From Monodelphis domestica (taxonomy: Eukaryota > Chordata > Mammalia > Didelphimorphia > Didelphidae), in contig NC_077235.1 of assembly GCF_027887165.1 (NCBI RefSeq), positions 9,744,884-9,808,883 of the forward strand: a DNA stretch of 64,000 nucleotides, read 5' to 3'. The notes beneath the pieces were generated by a model. It worked only from the letters and a program-made list of their open reading frames with translations, had not been told where the DNA came from and made no database searches. The translations under genes and the position numbers were made by a program. This document shows, in pieces, positions 33,676 to 45,754 of the stretch (its first letter is position 1; every line of letters starts with the position of its first letter).

Positions 33676-34517
33676 GACACTATTGTCTGTTTCCAGATGA
33701 CTTATCTTAGTTTTTAAGTTCTGTCTATTGTAATTTCTTTCTTCTTTTTCTATTGTTTGCTCATATTTACCCCTATCTGCTCCCTGTATTTGTCTGTGCT
33801 CTTGCTCCTCTCATTTTTTTGGTTTTGGGGGTTTCTGTCAGTCTCCCCTCTTGGAGCTTTGACAGAAGATCCCTCCCTGCAGTCTGTGGGGAAGGGGTGT
33901 TGGAGTTTGAGCTTCCCTGTCCTCTGGAGGCTTTTGATTGGATTAAAGTCCTGCAGTCTGTGAGAGAGGGGTGTTGGAGTTTGGGCTTTCCTGACCTCTG
34001 AAGACTTTTGATGGGATTAAGTTCAGCTGAGTTGGGCTGGATGTGCCCTGAGGCCAAAACCTCCTGCAAGGCTGGAGCAATATGGAGAATCTCAGCTGCC
34101 ATGACCAGGCTGCCTGCTCTTCACTCCCTTTCCAGCTCCTTCCCCACTGCCTGTGTTTGACACTCTGAGCCTGTCACAGCTCTGCCCACAAGGTACTCCC
34201 TCCAGACCAGCGCCTTTGCCCATCCAGAGGTTCCTGTTGCCACTGGAGGCTTAGCACTTTGGGGGTAGGGGTCTTGGGACCTTCCTTCTGCCTTCCCCTT
34301 AAACCCAAGTATTCTTGGATTCTGGCTTTTGAGGGGAGTACCTTTTGGATTGAGTCCAGTAGGAGGGTTCCTTGGCTCTGTCCTGTTGTTAGGCTTGATT
34401 TTCAATCCCCTAGGAGCATTCAGTTTGTGATCGGTAAGGAAGGGTTTTCAGAGGTCTGAACTTCTGCTGTTTCTAAGCCACCATGTTGACTTCGCCTCTC
34501 CCATAATGTGGTTTCTT

Positions 34518-35111
34518 AATAAATGTTTACTGACTGGCATGATTCAGGCATAAAGAATGACACCATAAACAAATTAGAAGAGCAAGGAACAAATTACTTT
34601 ATGGATTTACCTTTCAATAGGGGAAAAGTTCATGACCAATACAAGGAAAAGAGAGGAATGTAGAAGATAGAATGCATCATTTTAATTGCATAAAATTTAA
34701 AAGATTTTGCATAAACAAAATCAATGTAGCCAAAATTAAAAGGGAAACAGTTAACTAGAGCAGGGGGAGGCAATTTAATTTTTTTCTAACCCTTACCTTC
34801 TGTCTTGGAATCAATACTGTGTATTGGTTTCAAGGCAGAAGAGTGGTAAGGGCTAGGCAATGGGAATTAAGTGACTTGCTCAGAGTCACACAGCTATGGA
34901 GTGTCTGAGGCCAGATTTGAACCTAGGACCTCCCATCTCTAGGCCTGGATCTCAATCCACTGAGCTACACAGCTGCCCCGGGAGGCAACTTTTGCATCTA
35001 ATTTCTCTCATAAATGGCTCATTTTTAAGTTATATAAGGAACTGACTTACATTTCAAAGAATAAGAACCACTACTCAATCGACATACTGTCAAAGACTAT
35101 AAGCATCCAGT
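34518..35111 (+). mobile_element. Old plus-strand L1, continuation after the insertion
   Basis: Continues the ORF2 3' portion: 'catgaccaatacaaggaaaagagagg...attgcataaaatttaaaagattttgcataaacaaaatcaatgtagcc', then after a SINE 'acttttgcatctaatttc...caaagaataagaaccactactcaatcgacatactgtcaaag'. Confidence 0.85.
34774..34979 (-). mobile_element. Opossum-type SINE, perfect 9-bp TSD
   Basis: Reverse copy between GGGAGGCAA at 34765-34773 and at 34980-34988, within the old L1. Confidence 0.94.
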
Positions 35112-35829
35112 TTTTATTTTATTTTTTAATTTAATTTTTAATTTTTAAAATATTTTCCCATATTTACATGATACATTTTCTTTCCTTCCCCCATTCCCTC
35201 CCCTCTCCCAGAGCCAACAAGCAATTCCACTGGGTTATACAAAATGTTATAATTTGATACCTATTTCCATATTATTCATTTTTGCAATAGAGTAATCTTT
35301 TGAAACCAAAACCCCAAATCATGTACCAATATAAACAAGTGATGTCATATATTTTTCTCCTGCATTTCTACTCCCACAGTTCTTTCTCTTGATGTGGATA
35401 TCTTTCTTTCTCCTAAGTCCCTTGGTATTGTCCTAGATCATTTTGTATTGCTGCTAGTAGCAAAGTTCATTATATTTGATCACTCCACAATGTTTCACTT
35501 TCTGTGTACAATGTCCTCCTGGTTCTGCTTATTTCACTCTGCATCAGATCCTGGAGATTCTTCCAGTTCACACAGAATTCCTCCAGTTCATCATTCCTCA
35601 CAACACAATAGTATTCCATAACCATCATATACTACAATTTGTTCAGCATTCCCCAATTGAGGGACACTCCCTAATTTTTCATTTTTTCTGCCACCACAAA
35701 GAGTGTGACTAGGAACATTTTTGTACAACCATTTTTTATTATCTGTTTGGGGTACAAACCTAGTAGTGGTATTGCTGGATCAAAGGGCAGGCATTCTTTT
35801 AAAGTCTTTTGGGCATAATTCCAAATGAG
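35112..35829 (-). mobile_element. 5'-truncated L1 tail inserted in the old L1
   Basis: Begins with a T/A-rich tail and carries the L1 3'UTR and the very end of ORF2 ('agtattccataaccatcatatactacaatttgttcagc', 'tggggtacaaacctagtagtggtattgctggatcaaagggcaggca'). The flanks AGCATCCAGTTTTT and AGCAAGCAGTTTTTT form an eroded target duplication of the host L1. Confidence 0.9.
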
Positions 35830-35935
35830 CAAGCAGTTTTTTAAAAAAAGAAATCTAAGCTATCAATAGCCATATTAAAAATGCTCAAAATTACTACTAA
35901 TTAGAGAAATGAGATTAATGATAGCACTTAAGTCC
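35830..35935 (+). mobile_element. Old plus-strand L1, last piece
   Basis: 'gcaagcagttttttaaaaaaagaaatctaagctatcaatagcc' is the next piece of L1 ORF2 3' sequence, also found at 42660-42700. Confidence 0.8.
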
Positions 35936-37350
35936 TAGGGTTGTTGGGAGATTAAAATGAGGTATTTGTTAAGCACTTTTCAAATCTTAAAGTCTTGAAA
36001 TCCTGTCATAATCAATGTCATTATTATTATTGTAGAAGTGAGGTTTTTTAAATTATTGGTTGGACTAGGTGGCTTCTGAGGTCCCTTCTAGCTCTGAGAT
36101 TCTGTAGCTTTGTCATTTCAATCAATGCTACACAAAGTAGAAAAATAATCGAAAGTTAAGGCTTTTAATGATGAGAACACAGTATAGCTTGAGCAAACCT
36201 AAGGAGGTGGGAGATGAAGCACAGAGTTTAGAGAATAACAACCAGGCTAATTTGACTGTAACAGAGTATAAATAAGCCTAGAAAACTTGACCAGAGTTAT
36301 ATTATTATTTACAGTTTTCAGTGTTAAGCTGTAAGATGAGTATTTTATTCTAGGGAGTCACTGGGGATTCTCGAGCTGAGAAGTGACATGACCAGAGCTC
36401 TACTTTTGAAAAATGAGATAGATTGTTACGGATGGATTGGAAAGGGAGAGAGGCTAGGACAATTCCATTCGTTTTTCTGAATGTCACATCATACCATGCC
36501 CTCAAGGAGTGCAGTCCACTAAGGCCTATCTTTTTCAGACACTGCTTTCAGCCATGCCTCCTCTTTTGTTTCTATTTTTGAAGTTGCTTTTTCAAATCCA
36601 CTAGGCATTATAGGCATTTCTTTAAAACCATGTCTAAATTACCGAGCAGGTGCTGATATGCACTGATGAGAGTTTCCCCATTAGGCATATTCTCTACCAA
36701 AGATATCACACATCTGATTCCCCCCAAACTCCAGCCTTCACATTCATCTCAATTAAGCTGCTTCTAGCAATACTTGTAAGGCACAGAAAACTCATCAGTC
36801 TGCATTAGTGGAGAGACTTTCCACTCTGGGCTTTCCTCACATCTAGGAAGCCACAAATGTCAATTTGTTTTTTCCAAGAGAAGTTCACCTTCTCAGATTT
36901 GGTCAATGTGTCAAGCCCATGGCCTCTGCCAGTAGGCTCTTTGGAACAAGGATAATCTCTGACCTCTTCAAAGCTGAGGGGCCAAAGTGCAGACAGGAAG
37001 GTGCCTGATTCCTGATGGGGTTTACCTAAGCATTGACTAATCCTCTATCTCCAGAGGGTCAAGACAGACTGAGTTCACTGACCCCAGACAGAGGTCTGAT
37101 CCTCTAACCACCTACTGGCCTTTTCACTGGTAAAGGGAAGGGAAGGTTTCCTTTTCAATACAAACATGTAGAGAGAGTACCAATTTGGAAACAGCTTCTT
37201 GGGCACAGGACAAGGGTGCCCACAGCTACTGACCACCAGCTACCAACTATGGATTCTTTTAAGGACAGAATTCTCTTTAACTCATTATTCGAAGCAATGC
37301 TGATTATTCCTCTTAACCAACAAGGTACCCCAAGTTTTTATAAAGGTCAA
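35936..37350. other. Intergenic sequence with faint SINE relics
   Basis: Faint tRNA-SINE tails near 35930-36110 ('ggactaggtggcttctgaggtcccttctagctctgagattctgt') and 36640-36730. No gene recognised. Confidence 0.5.
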
Positions 37351-37356
37351 GAGTCA

Positions 37357-37533
37357 TTTTCTTTTTTTAAACCTTCACCTTCCGTCTTGGAATCAATACT
37401 GTGTATTGGTTCCAAGGCAGAAAAGTGGTAAGGGATAGGCAATGGGGGTCAGGTGACTTGACCAGGGTCACCCAGCTAGGGAGTGTCTGAGTCCAGATTT
37501 GAATCTAGGAGCTCCTGTCTCTGGGCCTGGCTA
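37357..37533 (-). mobile_element. Opossum-type SINE, 5'-truncated
   Basis: Reverse copy from 'tttttttaaaccttcaccttccgtcttgg' to 'ctgggcctggct', lacking the head. No clear target duplication. Confidence 0.9.
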
Positions 37534-39866
37534 TAGTTTTCTAAAGTAAAATGCCCAGCTAGCCAAAAAGGCACTGGGGTGAAAAGAATTGCCTGTGCCC
37601 TCCAAACCTTTCCCACCTCCCCACCCATGAAGAAGGAGAAATGAATGTGGCTTCTCTAGCTTTGGGAGGCTGCTGCATCACTCCATTGCCCAAGTCTCTA
37701 GGTCCCTAAAAACCTCAAGGTACTTTTCATATAGAATATGGTCTATGCCTAACCTTTTTCAACTTGTACTCCAAAATTCTCTCTTCTGAACCCATAAGAT
37801 CTTACCTTTATCCCTATTTGGCTCCAGTAAAAAACTCTCTGCCTGTAAGTTATAGACGAATTACTCATTTGAACTGGGGGAGCTTGGGGCCTCTACTCTG
37901 GGCACTCTTCACAGCTAGGAAACCAGCAGTTTAACAACCCCTAAAGAACTTATACAATCTGGACAGTATCCTAGCCAACTGCTTGCTGAGGGAGCATGCT
38001 CCAACATCTTGAAGGCTGGCTGGGGAGAGAAAATGTAGGTGTCTAATTCCAAACAGGTCTGCTCTCCCAGGAGCTCACCTATCCCCACCCCTAACCCAAC
38101 CAGGAGCCAAGACAGAGCCACAGAACTTGTCGATGCTCTAGATACTTGGGGGATCTCTCCCTCTCTGGGTTTTGAAGGTATCCCAGGGTTAATGGGGTCC
38201 CTGTCTCTCTTTCATTTGCCTCAAGTCACCTCAATGTAAACATGAATAGGGATAGCAGTACTTGAGAAGAGAGAGGATTGTGTACCTTTAGGGGCCCAGG
38301 ACAAGGGTAGCCTTCATGAAGGTCTTCTAGGCCACGCAATCTGCAGGCCAAGTGTTTGTGCAGCATAGGACCAATGTGGAAGTCCAAAGATCCAGATCAG
38401 CAATTATGCCATCATATCATTCTGTGCTTGAACTCTCTTGAAGCTACGTTTAACACTCAAGTGGGAGAAGAGAGAGCCTCCTTCCCATGCTGCTTCTGGG
38501 CACAAAAGAAAAGGCTAAGCCAGCAGAATCCAAGCTCTGGTAGAACTTACATCAGACTTTCAGTTCCAGGCCAGGGACAAACTCTGTGACGGTGATCTAA
38601 GGACCAATGTCGTTAAGTGTGGAGAGACTCAGTGCCAGCCTATGGGCAAGACAATGGATTCTGTGGCCATAGAAACTCTTAGGGACCTTTAACTAATTCT
38701 ATACTCTGTGGCTCTATGAAGAGCTCATAGGATTGTGGGATCCCAAAGCTAGAGCTGGGACGCCACTTTGAAGTTTGGAAGCTGAGACTTACATAGGCAA
38801 AGTAGCTTGCCCAAGGTCATAAAGCTGGGAAATGGCAGAGCCCAGATTTGAGACCAAGTTCTCTGACATCGAAACCAGTACTATTGGATTTGTGTCAGTG
38901 GAGGGTAGGGGGAGACCGACATCCTTGAAATCACAGCTGTCCCCAAATAAGTCCTTGGCAAGGCCCAGGCTGAAGGTTGGATGTAAAATCAGGGACACGT
39001 CAGACTGAAAGGCTGGTGGAAGGTGAACTGGAATGGCTCAAATATCAAAGCTCTTCACAAGTAAGAAATGATGACTGTGCTCACAGGCCAGCCACAGAAA
39101 CTGGCAGTTAAGTGCCATAGTTGGAATGGGAAACAGTGACTCAGAGAGAACATCAGCAATAAACACACAAAGCAGAGAAAATGGGATGGAATTCTGCTCT
39201 CTACAGCCCACACTGTCCTTCCTCAGAGTGGATGGAAAACAAAGCCAGGATGGGGATGCTTGGGAAGCAGGATAGTACTTCTCCTTTCCCTTAGAACGCC
39301 TGTCTCTTGACTCATCACAGGTCAGGGGAAAGACTGAAGCCCAAGTCGCTCTCTCATGTAGCTCTGTCTACGTTAAACTGGTTCCATTTTGAAAGGGGGT
39401 ATGCTCAAAGCAGATTGAGATTATAGGATGTGGGCCTTTGGGGAAGGCATCTGAGGGATATAGTTCTTTGGAGTATAGGCATACTTGGCCAGCAGCATCT
39501 TATTGAGAAGACACATGAAATTCCAAAACCAAGACTGACACTGCTCAGGAAATCTCCCTTCCCTATTGGAACTGGGGAGACAAAGTTGACCTTGATTTGA
39601 AAACAGAGTAGAACAAAACCATTGTTTCCAGCAAATGAATGCTGGAAGCTTGGCCCAATGTGGTCATAATGAAACCTCTCTAAGTGGCCAGTAACTTCAG
39701 CACTTTGAAATATGTCAGTAGGAGACTTTGAGGGTATGGTTCTGTAACACCTAAAGTCAAGAGGTTCCAAGGCACGTCTCTCATGCAAAGAATTCTAGGA
39801 GGGGTTAGTTATTCCTTACTAGTAAACCAAAAGAGAAAGAGGAAAAACTGAGCTTTAGAAAAAAAC
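37534..39866. other. Unique intergenic sequence, no gene recognised
   Basis: About 2.3 kb with only a weak SINE relic near 38700-38880. A minus-strand frame of 127 codons (39405-39788) has no family match or splice signals that I can defend. Confidence 0.5.
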
Positions 39867-39867
39867 A

Positions 39868-40068
39868 AGGGGGCAGCTGGGTGGCTCAGTGGATTGAGAG
39901 CCAGGCCTAGAGACGGGAGGTCCTAGTTCAAATCTGGCCTCAGACACTTCCCAACTGTGTGATCCTGGGCAAGTCACTTAACCCCCATTGCCTAGCTCTT
40001 ACCACTCTTCTGCCTTGGAGCCAATACACAGTATTGACTACAAGATGGAAGGTGAGGGTTTAAAAAAA
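39868..40068 (+). mobile_element. Opossum-type SINE
   Basis: Forward, complete copy: 'gggggcagctgggtggctcagtggattgagagccaggcc' to 'ggaaggtgagggtttaaaaaaa'. The target duplication is unclear. Confidence 0.94.
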
Positions 40069-41180
40069 TGGGAGTGAGGGGGCCTGCAAAGAATGCTGGA
40101 GATGCTTAAGTGGCAGTAGTTCCTACGAATCCAGCTCTAACTGGTTCTTCTTGGATTAGAGAAGCTCCAAGGCCCTGTCTAGCACAAAATCCTATGATTC
40201 TAAACTGAATGAAAAGAAGAAAAGGGAGAAAAAGCTTATGGGAATCACATTTAAAGAAGAAACAGAACTCTTCCAGGGTCTATGATTTGTATTAGTGTTA
40301 ATGTAACGGGTTAATGAAAACCACTTCCCCCTTGATTTTTCTGTGTAATCTAAGTATCATAAACTCAGTTTACTTATTTGTGGAAAGACTTGGGATGGGG
40401 GAAATGCACAAGTACTATTTAAGAAAAATTCTTAGCTGCTAATAGAAAAATCAAGTTGATATGGTCTATTCTCTTTAGCCTAGTTAAAATGGAAAGACAG
40501 CATATTCTTTTATCTTTGCTCTGTCAGTACAATAGAATTTAATAAGTGAAATAATTACTTTTCTCCCTGAGATTGATAGTTACAGGAGAGATTTTTTTAT
40601 TGTCCATTAAATCCTTCCCTAAACAGATCATTATCCCTTCCTTTTACTCATTCATAAGGCTCCTCTGCTTCGGTTTCCTCAGTCAAAGTGGTATGGGAGG
40701 CTGACAGATTAGAGGCAAACCTTTCACTCCCACTCATTCTTAGGCCATCCATCTATGATATAGCCTCCAGGATAGGATTGCTCTAACAAAATACTGGATG
40801 CTGCCTTTCACCAACAAACTGCGCAGTTCACGTTCTTTTTTTTTTTTCAACTTCCTGACAACCACATCTCAGAGAGAAAAAAAAAAGTCACCATTTGAGT
40901 GGCCTGACTTCTTTTCTCTATCTAAAATGAAATATCTGGCCTTTTCCCTTTAACTCTCCTTTGCCAGTGTGAATGAGCCAATTTCAATTCTGACTTTAAA
41001 GAATGAGTTGTGGACAATGGGTTTTCCAAATCCAAAGAGTGGCAGAGAGGGCTCCCACATTTTAGATCTGCTTCAATTGCCTGTTTGCCATTGAGGAAAA
41101 TGGGATAGGCAGAGTGTATGATTTGGACAGCAATTCCCAGATCAGTTGATATGAAAATCACCGATTTCCTTTGAGGCATA
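40069..41180. other. Intergenic sequence, nothing recognised
   Basis: No repeat family or gene is visible. It contains poly-T (40838-40848) and poly-A (40877-40886) runs about 40 bp apart. Confidence 0.45.
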
Positions 41181-41750
41181 TGAAAAGGTCATGTCATAAA
41201 AAAAATTTAGAGTCAGCAAAGCAGTGGACATAAAAAAATCCATGAAAATTACCGGCATTTTTGTATATTAATAAAAAAAACCCAGCAGTTAAAGTAAGGG
41301 AAAAAATCATTTAAAGGAACTACAGAATGTACAAAATATTTAGAAGCCTATCAACCAAGATCCATGCAGGAACTATATGAAAACACTGACAAAGCAACCT
41401 GTGGAATTAAGACAGATCTGAATGACATGAAGAATATTAATTCTTGTTCTGGGAAGAATAATCCAATCTAATACTAAGTATAATGCTACTAAATTAATTT
41501 TCTTGGTTCCATATTAAACTATCAAAGGATTACTTTGTAGAGCTAGAAAAATTGAGGAATAGAAGGTCAAGAATCTCAAAAGAAATAATGAAAAAACTGG
41601 CAAAGGAACTTAGAAGTACTATATCTCAAACTAGTTACAAAGCAGCAATCATAATAAGAATTTGTTAGTACTTAAGAGAAAAGAGAGGCTGATTAGTAGA
41701 ATACAGAAGTAAAAAGCACAGTAGTATTTGATAAAGCTAAAAATCCTAAC

Positions 41751-41948
41751 TTTTTAAACCCTTACCTTCCATATTAGAATCAATACTGTATTTTGGTTCT
41801 AAAGCAGAAGAGCGGTAAGGGCTAGGCAATGGGGGTTAAGTGACTTGCCCAGGGTCACACAGCTAGGAAGTATGTACAGTCAAATTTGAACCCAGGACTT
41901 CCCATCTCTAGGCCTGGCTCTCAATCCACTGAACCATCTAGCTGCCCA
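41751..41948 (-). mobile_element. Opossum-type SINE with TSD
   Basis: Reverse copy. The flanks CTAAAAATCCTAAC and CTAAAAATCCCAA match with few changes. Confidence 0.93.
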
Positions 41949-42163
41949 CTAAAAATCCCAATTTTTGACAAACCCAAATATCCTGGCCATTGGAATAAGA
42001 GGTCACTACTGAACAAAAACCACTGGGAAAACTGGAAAGCAGTCTGGCAGAAATTTGGTATAGGCCATATAGCATATACCCAGAACAGCTCCAAGTAGAT
42101 ACATGATTTAGATATTTTTAAAATTACATCATAAACAAATTAGAGAAGTAAGGAAGAAATCAT

Positions 42164-42368
42164 TTTTTTAAACCCTCACCTTCCATCTTGTAGTCAATAC
42201 TGTGTATTGGCTCCAAGGCAGAAGAGCGATAAGGGCTAGGCAAGGGGGGTCAAGTGACTTGCCCAGGGTCACACAGCTGGGAAGTGTCTGAGGCCAGACT
42301 TGAACCTAGGACCTCCCATCTCTAGCCCTTGCTCTCAATTCACTGAGCCACCCACCCAGCTGCCCCCC
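42164..42368 (-). mobile_element. Opossum-type SINE, perfect 13-bp TSD
   Basis: Reverse copy flanked by AGGAAGAAATCAT at 42151-42163 and 42369-42381. Near the head it has a small CACC duplication ('cacccacccagctg'). Confidence 0.95.
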
Positions 42369-43230
42369 AGGAAGAAATCATCTTATGAACTTATAAATAG
42401 GGTTTAAAAGAGTTCATGACCAAACAAGGGATAGGGAGAATCACAGAAGAAAACAATGGACAATTTTGATTACATAAAATTTAAAAGGTTTTGCACAAAT
42501 AAAACCAAGGTATCTAAGATTAGAAGAGAAACAGGTAACTGGAAGAAAAATCACTGAAGTTCCTCTGAAAAGTCCTCATTTCCAAAGTATAAAAATACTG
42601 ATTAAAATTTCAAAGAACAAGAGGCATTCCCCAACTGATATATGGTCAAAGGTTATGAACAAGCAGTTTCTAAAAGAAGAAATCTAAGCTATAATAGCTA
42701 TTCGAAAAAATGTTCTAAATCACTAATAATGAGATAAATGTACATAAAGCAGCTCCCAGGTTCTATCTCATATCCATTAGATTGGCAAAGTAACAAAAAT
42801 AAATGATAACTAATAGAAGGGCTAAGGGAACACAAGAGTATTAATGCACTGTTAGTGGAACTGAAAAGTGGTCTAGCATTTCTGGCAAATAATTTGAAAC
42901 TATGTCCCCAAAGCTACTAAACTGTACATATATACCTTTTGACTTAGCAATACTGTGACTAGGTCTACATACCTCAAAGAAATAAAAAAAGGGGGGGGGA
43001 GAAAGATCCTCTGTACGAAAACATTTTATCACTTTTGGTATTAGCAAAGAATTGCAAACTAAGAGGAAACCCACAAATTGAGGAATGGTCAAAGAAATTA
43101 TGGTATATGAATGCAATGAAACACTTTTCTCTTGTAAAAAGAAAGAAAGGTGGAGTTTTAGAGAAACCTGGGAAACCCTGCATTGAATGATACAGATTTA
43201 AGTGAGCAGAGCTTGGAGAACCATTCTATA

Positions 43231-44140
43231 TTATAGCAACAACACTGTAAAAACAATTTTTAAAGACTTCAAAACTCGAATCCATACAATGATTAACCAT
43301 GATTCCAGAGGACCAATGATGAAGCAGGCTAAAACAGACCACCCACCTCCAGACAGATCAACGACAAGCTCAAGATGCATAAACGGCCAATATGGGAACT
43401 CAAACTCTAGAACACTGGGATGCTGAGGTTCCCCCTAGACCTTTCAAAACTCACAAGGTCAAAGACTTCATTCCCTTCACCTAGAACATCAAAGAACAAT
43501 TGCAAAGGCCAAGGACAGAAATTAGTTATAGAATGTCCTCATTCTCCTCAGTATCTCCAAGGCCCATTTCTTACATATCTTCCTTTACTCAAAATTTCCA
43601 GGAACCAGGCTTTGAAGTTTCTCCACTGGGAAAGTTGCAACACCTGAGCACTCTGATGGTAGCTAGTACTACTAGCATCAGACTCCAGTTATATTGGAAA
43701 GACTTGTATAAACTGATACAGAGTATAGTAAGCAGAGTTAGGAGAAACAGTTATACAATAACAACACTGTAAAGAATAACAACTCTGGAAGATTTTAGAC
43801 TTCTGATCAATGCAATGACCATCTACAATGGGTTCCAGAGAATCCAAGACAAAACATGCTACCCATGAGAAAGGTCATAGACACAAAAGACAAAGATACG
43901 GCCAATAGGGGCAAATTTTTTTTTTTTGCTTGACAATAGATATTGTTACAAGCGTTTTCAAAGGGGAAGGTGTCAGGAAAGAGAAGATAAAAATAAATGC
44001 TTATCCATTTTAAAAAGTAAAAGTTTTTAAAACTAGAAAAGAATATTAGGTACTTTACCAGGCTATGGCTTGGAAATGAATTTTTTAAAAATCTGAACTT
44101 AATGAAAAAAGAGCATTTCTATACATATGAAAGGACTTGA
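43231..44140 (+). mobile_element. Two consecutive L1 3' tails, plus orientation
   Basis: The 3'UTR motif block ('caacaacactgtaaaaacaa...gacttcaaaactcgaatccatacaatgattaaccatgattccagaggaccaatgatgaagcagg') at 43235-43340 recurs in diverged form at 43755-43870 ('caataacaacactgtaaagaataacaactctggaagattttagacttctgatcaatgcaatgaccatc'). Two L1 ends therefore lie one after the other. Confidence 0.75.
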
Positions 44141-44155
44141 AAGAAGGATTTTTTC

Positions 44156-44805
44156 CCTCCACATTATTTTTAAATTTTATTTTTAGAATACTTTCCCTTG
44201 GTTACATGATTCATGTTTTCCCCCTCTCTTCTTCCTTCCCCCTTCCCAGAGTCAACAAGCAATTCCACTGGCTTATGCATGTATTGTCACTCTATTTCTA
44301 TATTATTCATTTTGTAATAGAGTGATCTTTTAAAAACCACAACCCCAAATTATATACCCATATAACCAAGTGATAAATCACATGTTTTCCTTCTGTTTCT
44401 ACTCCCATAGTTCTTTCTCTAGATGTGGATAGCATAAGTTCCACAGAATTGCTTTTGATCATTGCATTGCTATTAGTAGCAGTCTATTACATTTGATCAT
44501 TTCATAATGTTCCAGTTACCATGTACAATGTTCTCCTGGTTCTGCTCATTTCACTCTGCATCAGTTCATGGATGTTGTTCCAGCTCACATGAAATCCTCC
44601 ATTTCATCATTCCTTATAGCACAGTAGTATTCCATAACCACCATATACCACAATTTGTTCAGCCATTCCCCAATTGAGGATTTTCCATTTTTTTTGTCCC
44701 CATGAAAAGTGCAGCTATAAATATTTTTGTACAAACATTTTTTCTCTCTTTGGGGTACAAACCCAGTAGTTGTTTAGCTGGATTAAAGGGCATGCAATCA
44801 GAAAA
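44156..44805 (-). mobile_element. 5'-truncated L1 tail, reverse
   Basis: Starts with a T/A-rich end and carries 'agtcaacaagcaattccactggc', 'caatgttctcctggttctgctcatttcactctgcatcag' and 'agtattccataaccaccatataccacaatttgttcagcc', homologous to 35112-35829. Confidence 0.9.
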
Positions 44806-45143
44806 GAGGATTCATTCTAGAAATATGCAACCATGAATCTCTATTAAAACTGCTTACTTAAAAAAAGGTACTCAAGTTCTTCTTGTTATTTTCAAAACTG
44901 TCTTGCTTATCTGTGTGTTCTTCTGAACTTCCTTCTCTTATGTGCTGAATTTAAAAATTCAGTAGTCCTTCTGTTTTTGGCATGACTACTGCTACCCCCT
45001 TCCCCTCAATTATTGCCCTCCCCCACCAATTAACCGCTGAAATAGAGAAAAAAGCCAACCTCATAGCATATAAACATAGTCAAACAAAATCCTGTGTAAA
45101 AACCATGTCTCTATCTGCCCCTCATGTCCATCATTTCTCTGGA

Positions 45144-45385
45144 AGCTAGGTGGCACAGTAGGTAGAATGCTGGACTTGGGGTCAGGAAGATTTGAGTTCA
45201 AATTCCACCTCAGACACTTACTGTGTGTCTCTGGGCAAATCATTTAATCCTTGTCTCAGTTTCTTTAGCTGTAAAATAGGATAATAATAGTGCCTATCTC
45301 CCAAGGTTGTTTTGAAGATAAAATTAGATATTTGTAAAAAGCACTTACCCTCATTCCTGGTGCACATTAGGTCCTTAAATGCTTG
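45144..45385 (+). repeat. tRNA-derived SINE (MIR/MAR-like), forward
   Basis: Has 'gaagctaggtggcacagtaggtagaatgctggacttggggtcagg' and 'tgtgtctctgggcaaatcatttaatcc...ttgtctcagtttctttagctgtaaaataggataataatag', plus the 'aaaaagcacttaccctcattcctggtgcacattaggt' tail. Confidence 0.85.
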
Positions 45386-45404
45386 GGTCCTTCTTTCTTT
45401 CTGC

Positions 45405-45715
45405 TCTTAGGACGTAGGTGGCATGTATCATCAGGGCTCCTCAAGATATATGGTTGCTTACCACACTGATCAAAGTTCTTATGTTTTTCAAAGTCATGTT
45501 TCTTACACTGTTGCTCTCCTTGCACAAATTATTCTGGTTTTGCTTCCTTCACTCTTTCTCAGTTCTTAATATCCACAACTCTATGAAATCTTTCATTTCT
45601 TATTGAGTAATAATATTCCATTACATTCTTATATCACAATTTGTTCAGCCATTCCCCAACCGTCTAAGAGGAAATCGAAGGCATCCCCTCAGATTCTAGT
45701 TCTTTGATTTCCCCC
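45405..45715 (-). mobile_element. Decayed L1 tail, reverse
   Basis: L1 3' fragments in reverse: 'tcattgagtaataatattccattacattcttatatcacaatttgttcagccattccccaacc' is the same segment as in the other reverse L1 tails. Confidence 0.75.
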
Positions 45716-45754
45716 CTTTTATAATCTAAGGGGAAAGATCAGAAAAGATAAAAC

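Larger units (their letters stand above)
30020..34501 (-). mobile_element. Composite minus-strand L1 with 16-bp TSD and extra L1 tail
   Basis: Flanked by identical CATAATGTGGTTTCTT at 30004-30019 and 34502-34517. Reading on the minus strand it starts with a 5' end (GGGAGAGGCGAAGTCAACAT), a GC-richer 5'UTR (34.5-33.75 kb), part of ORF1 (to 33.2 kb), ORF2 from the reverse transcriptase onwards (33.15-30.93 kb) and a 3'UTR with an A-rich end near 30545-30575. A second L1 3' segment (30555-30031) and a second A-rich tail follow before the target duplication. It is younger than the plus-strand L1 it interrupts, but its frames are broken and the ORF1-ORF2 junction lacks the endonuclease. Confidence 0.92.
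41190..43230 (+). mobile_element. Old plus-strand L1 ORF2 with two SINE insertions
   Basis: Runs from 'cggcatttttgtatattaataaaaaaaacccagcag' through 'catgcaggaactatatgaaaaca', 'cactgggaaaactggaaagcagtctggcagaaatttggtataggcc' and 'attacataaaatttaaaaggttttgcacaaataaaacc' to the ORF2 end and 3'UTR. The order matches L1. It is interrupted by SINEs at 41751-41948 and 42164-42368. Confidence 0.88.

Noticed and set aside
39405..39788. 127-codon minus-strand frame
   Set aside because: No recognisable domain, and residue order looks random; no acceptor or polyA signal fits.
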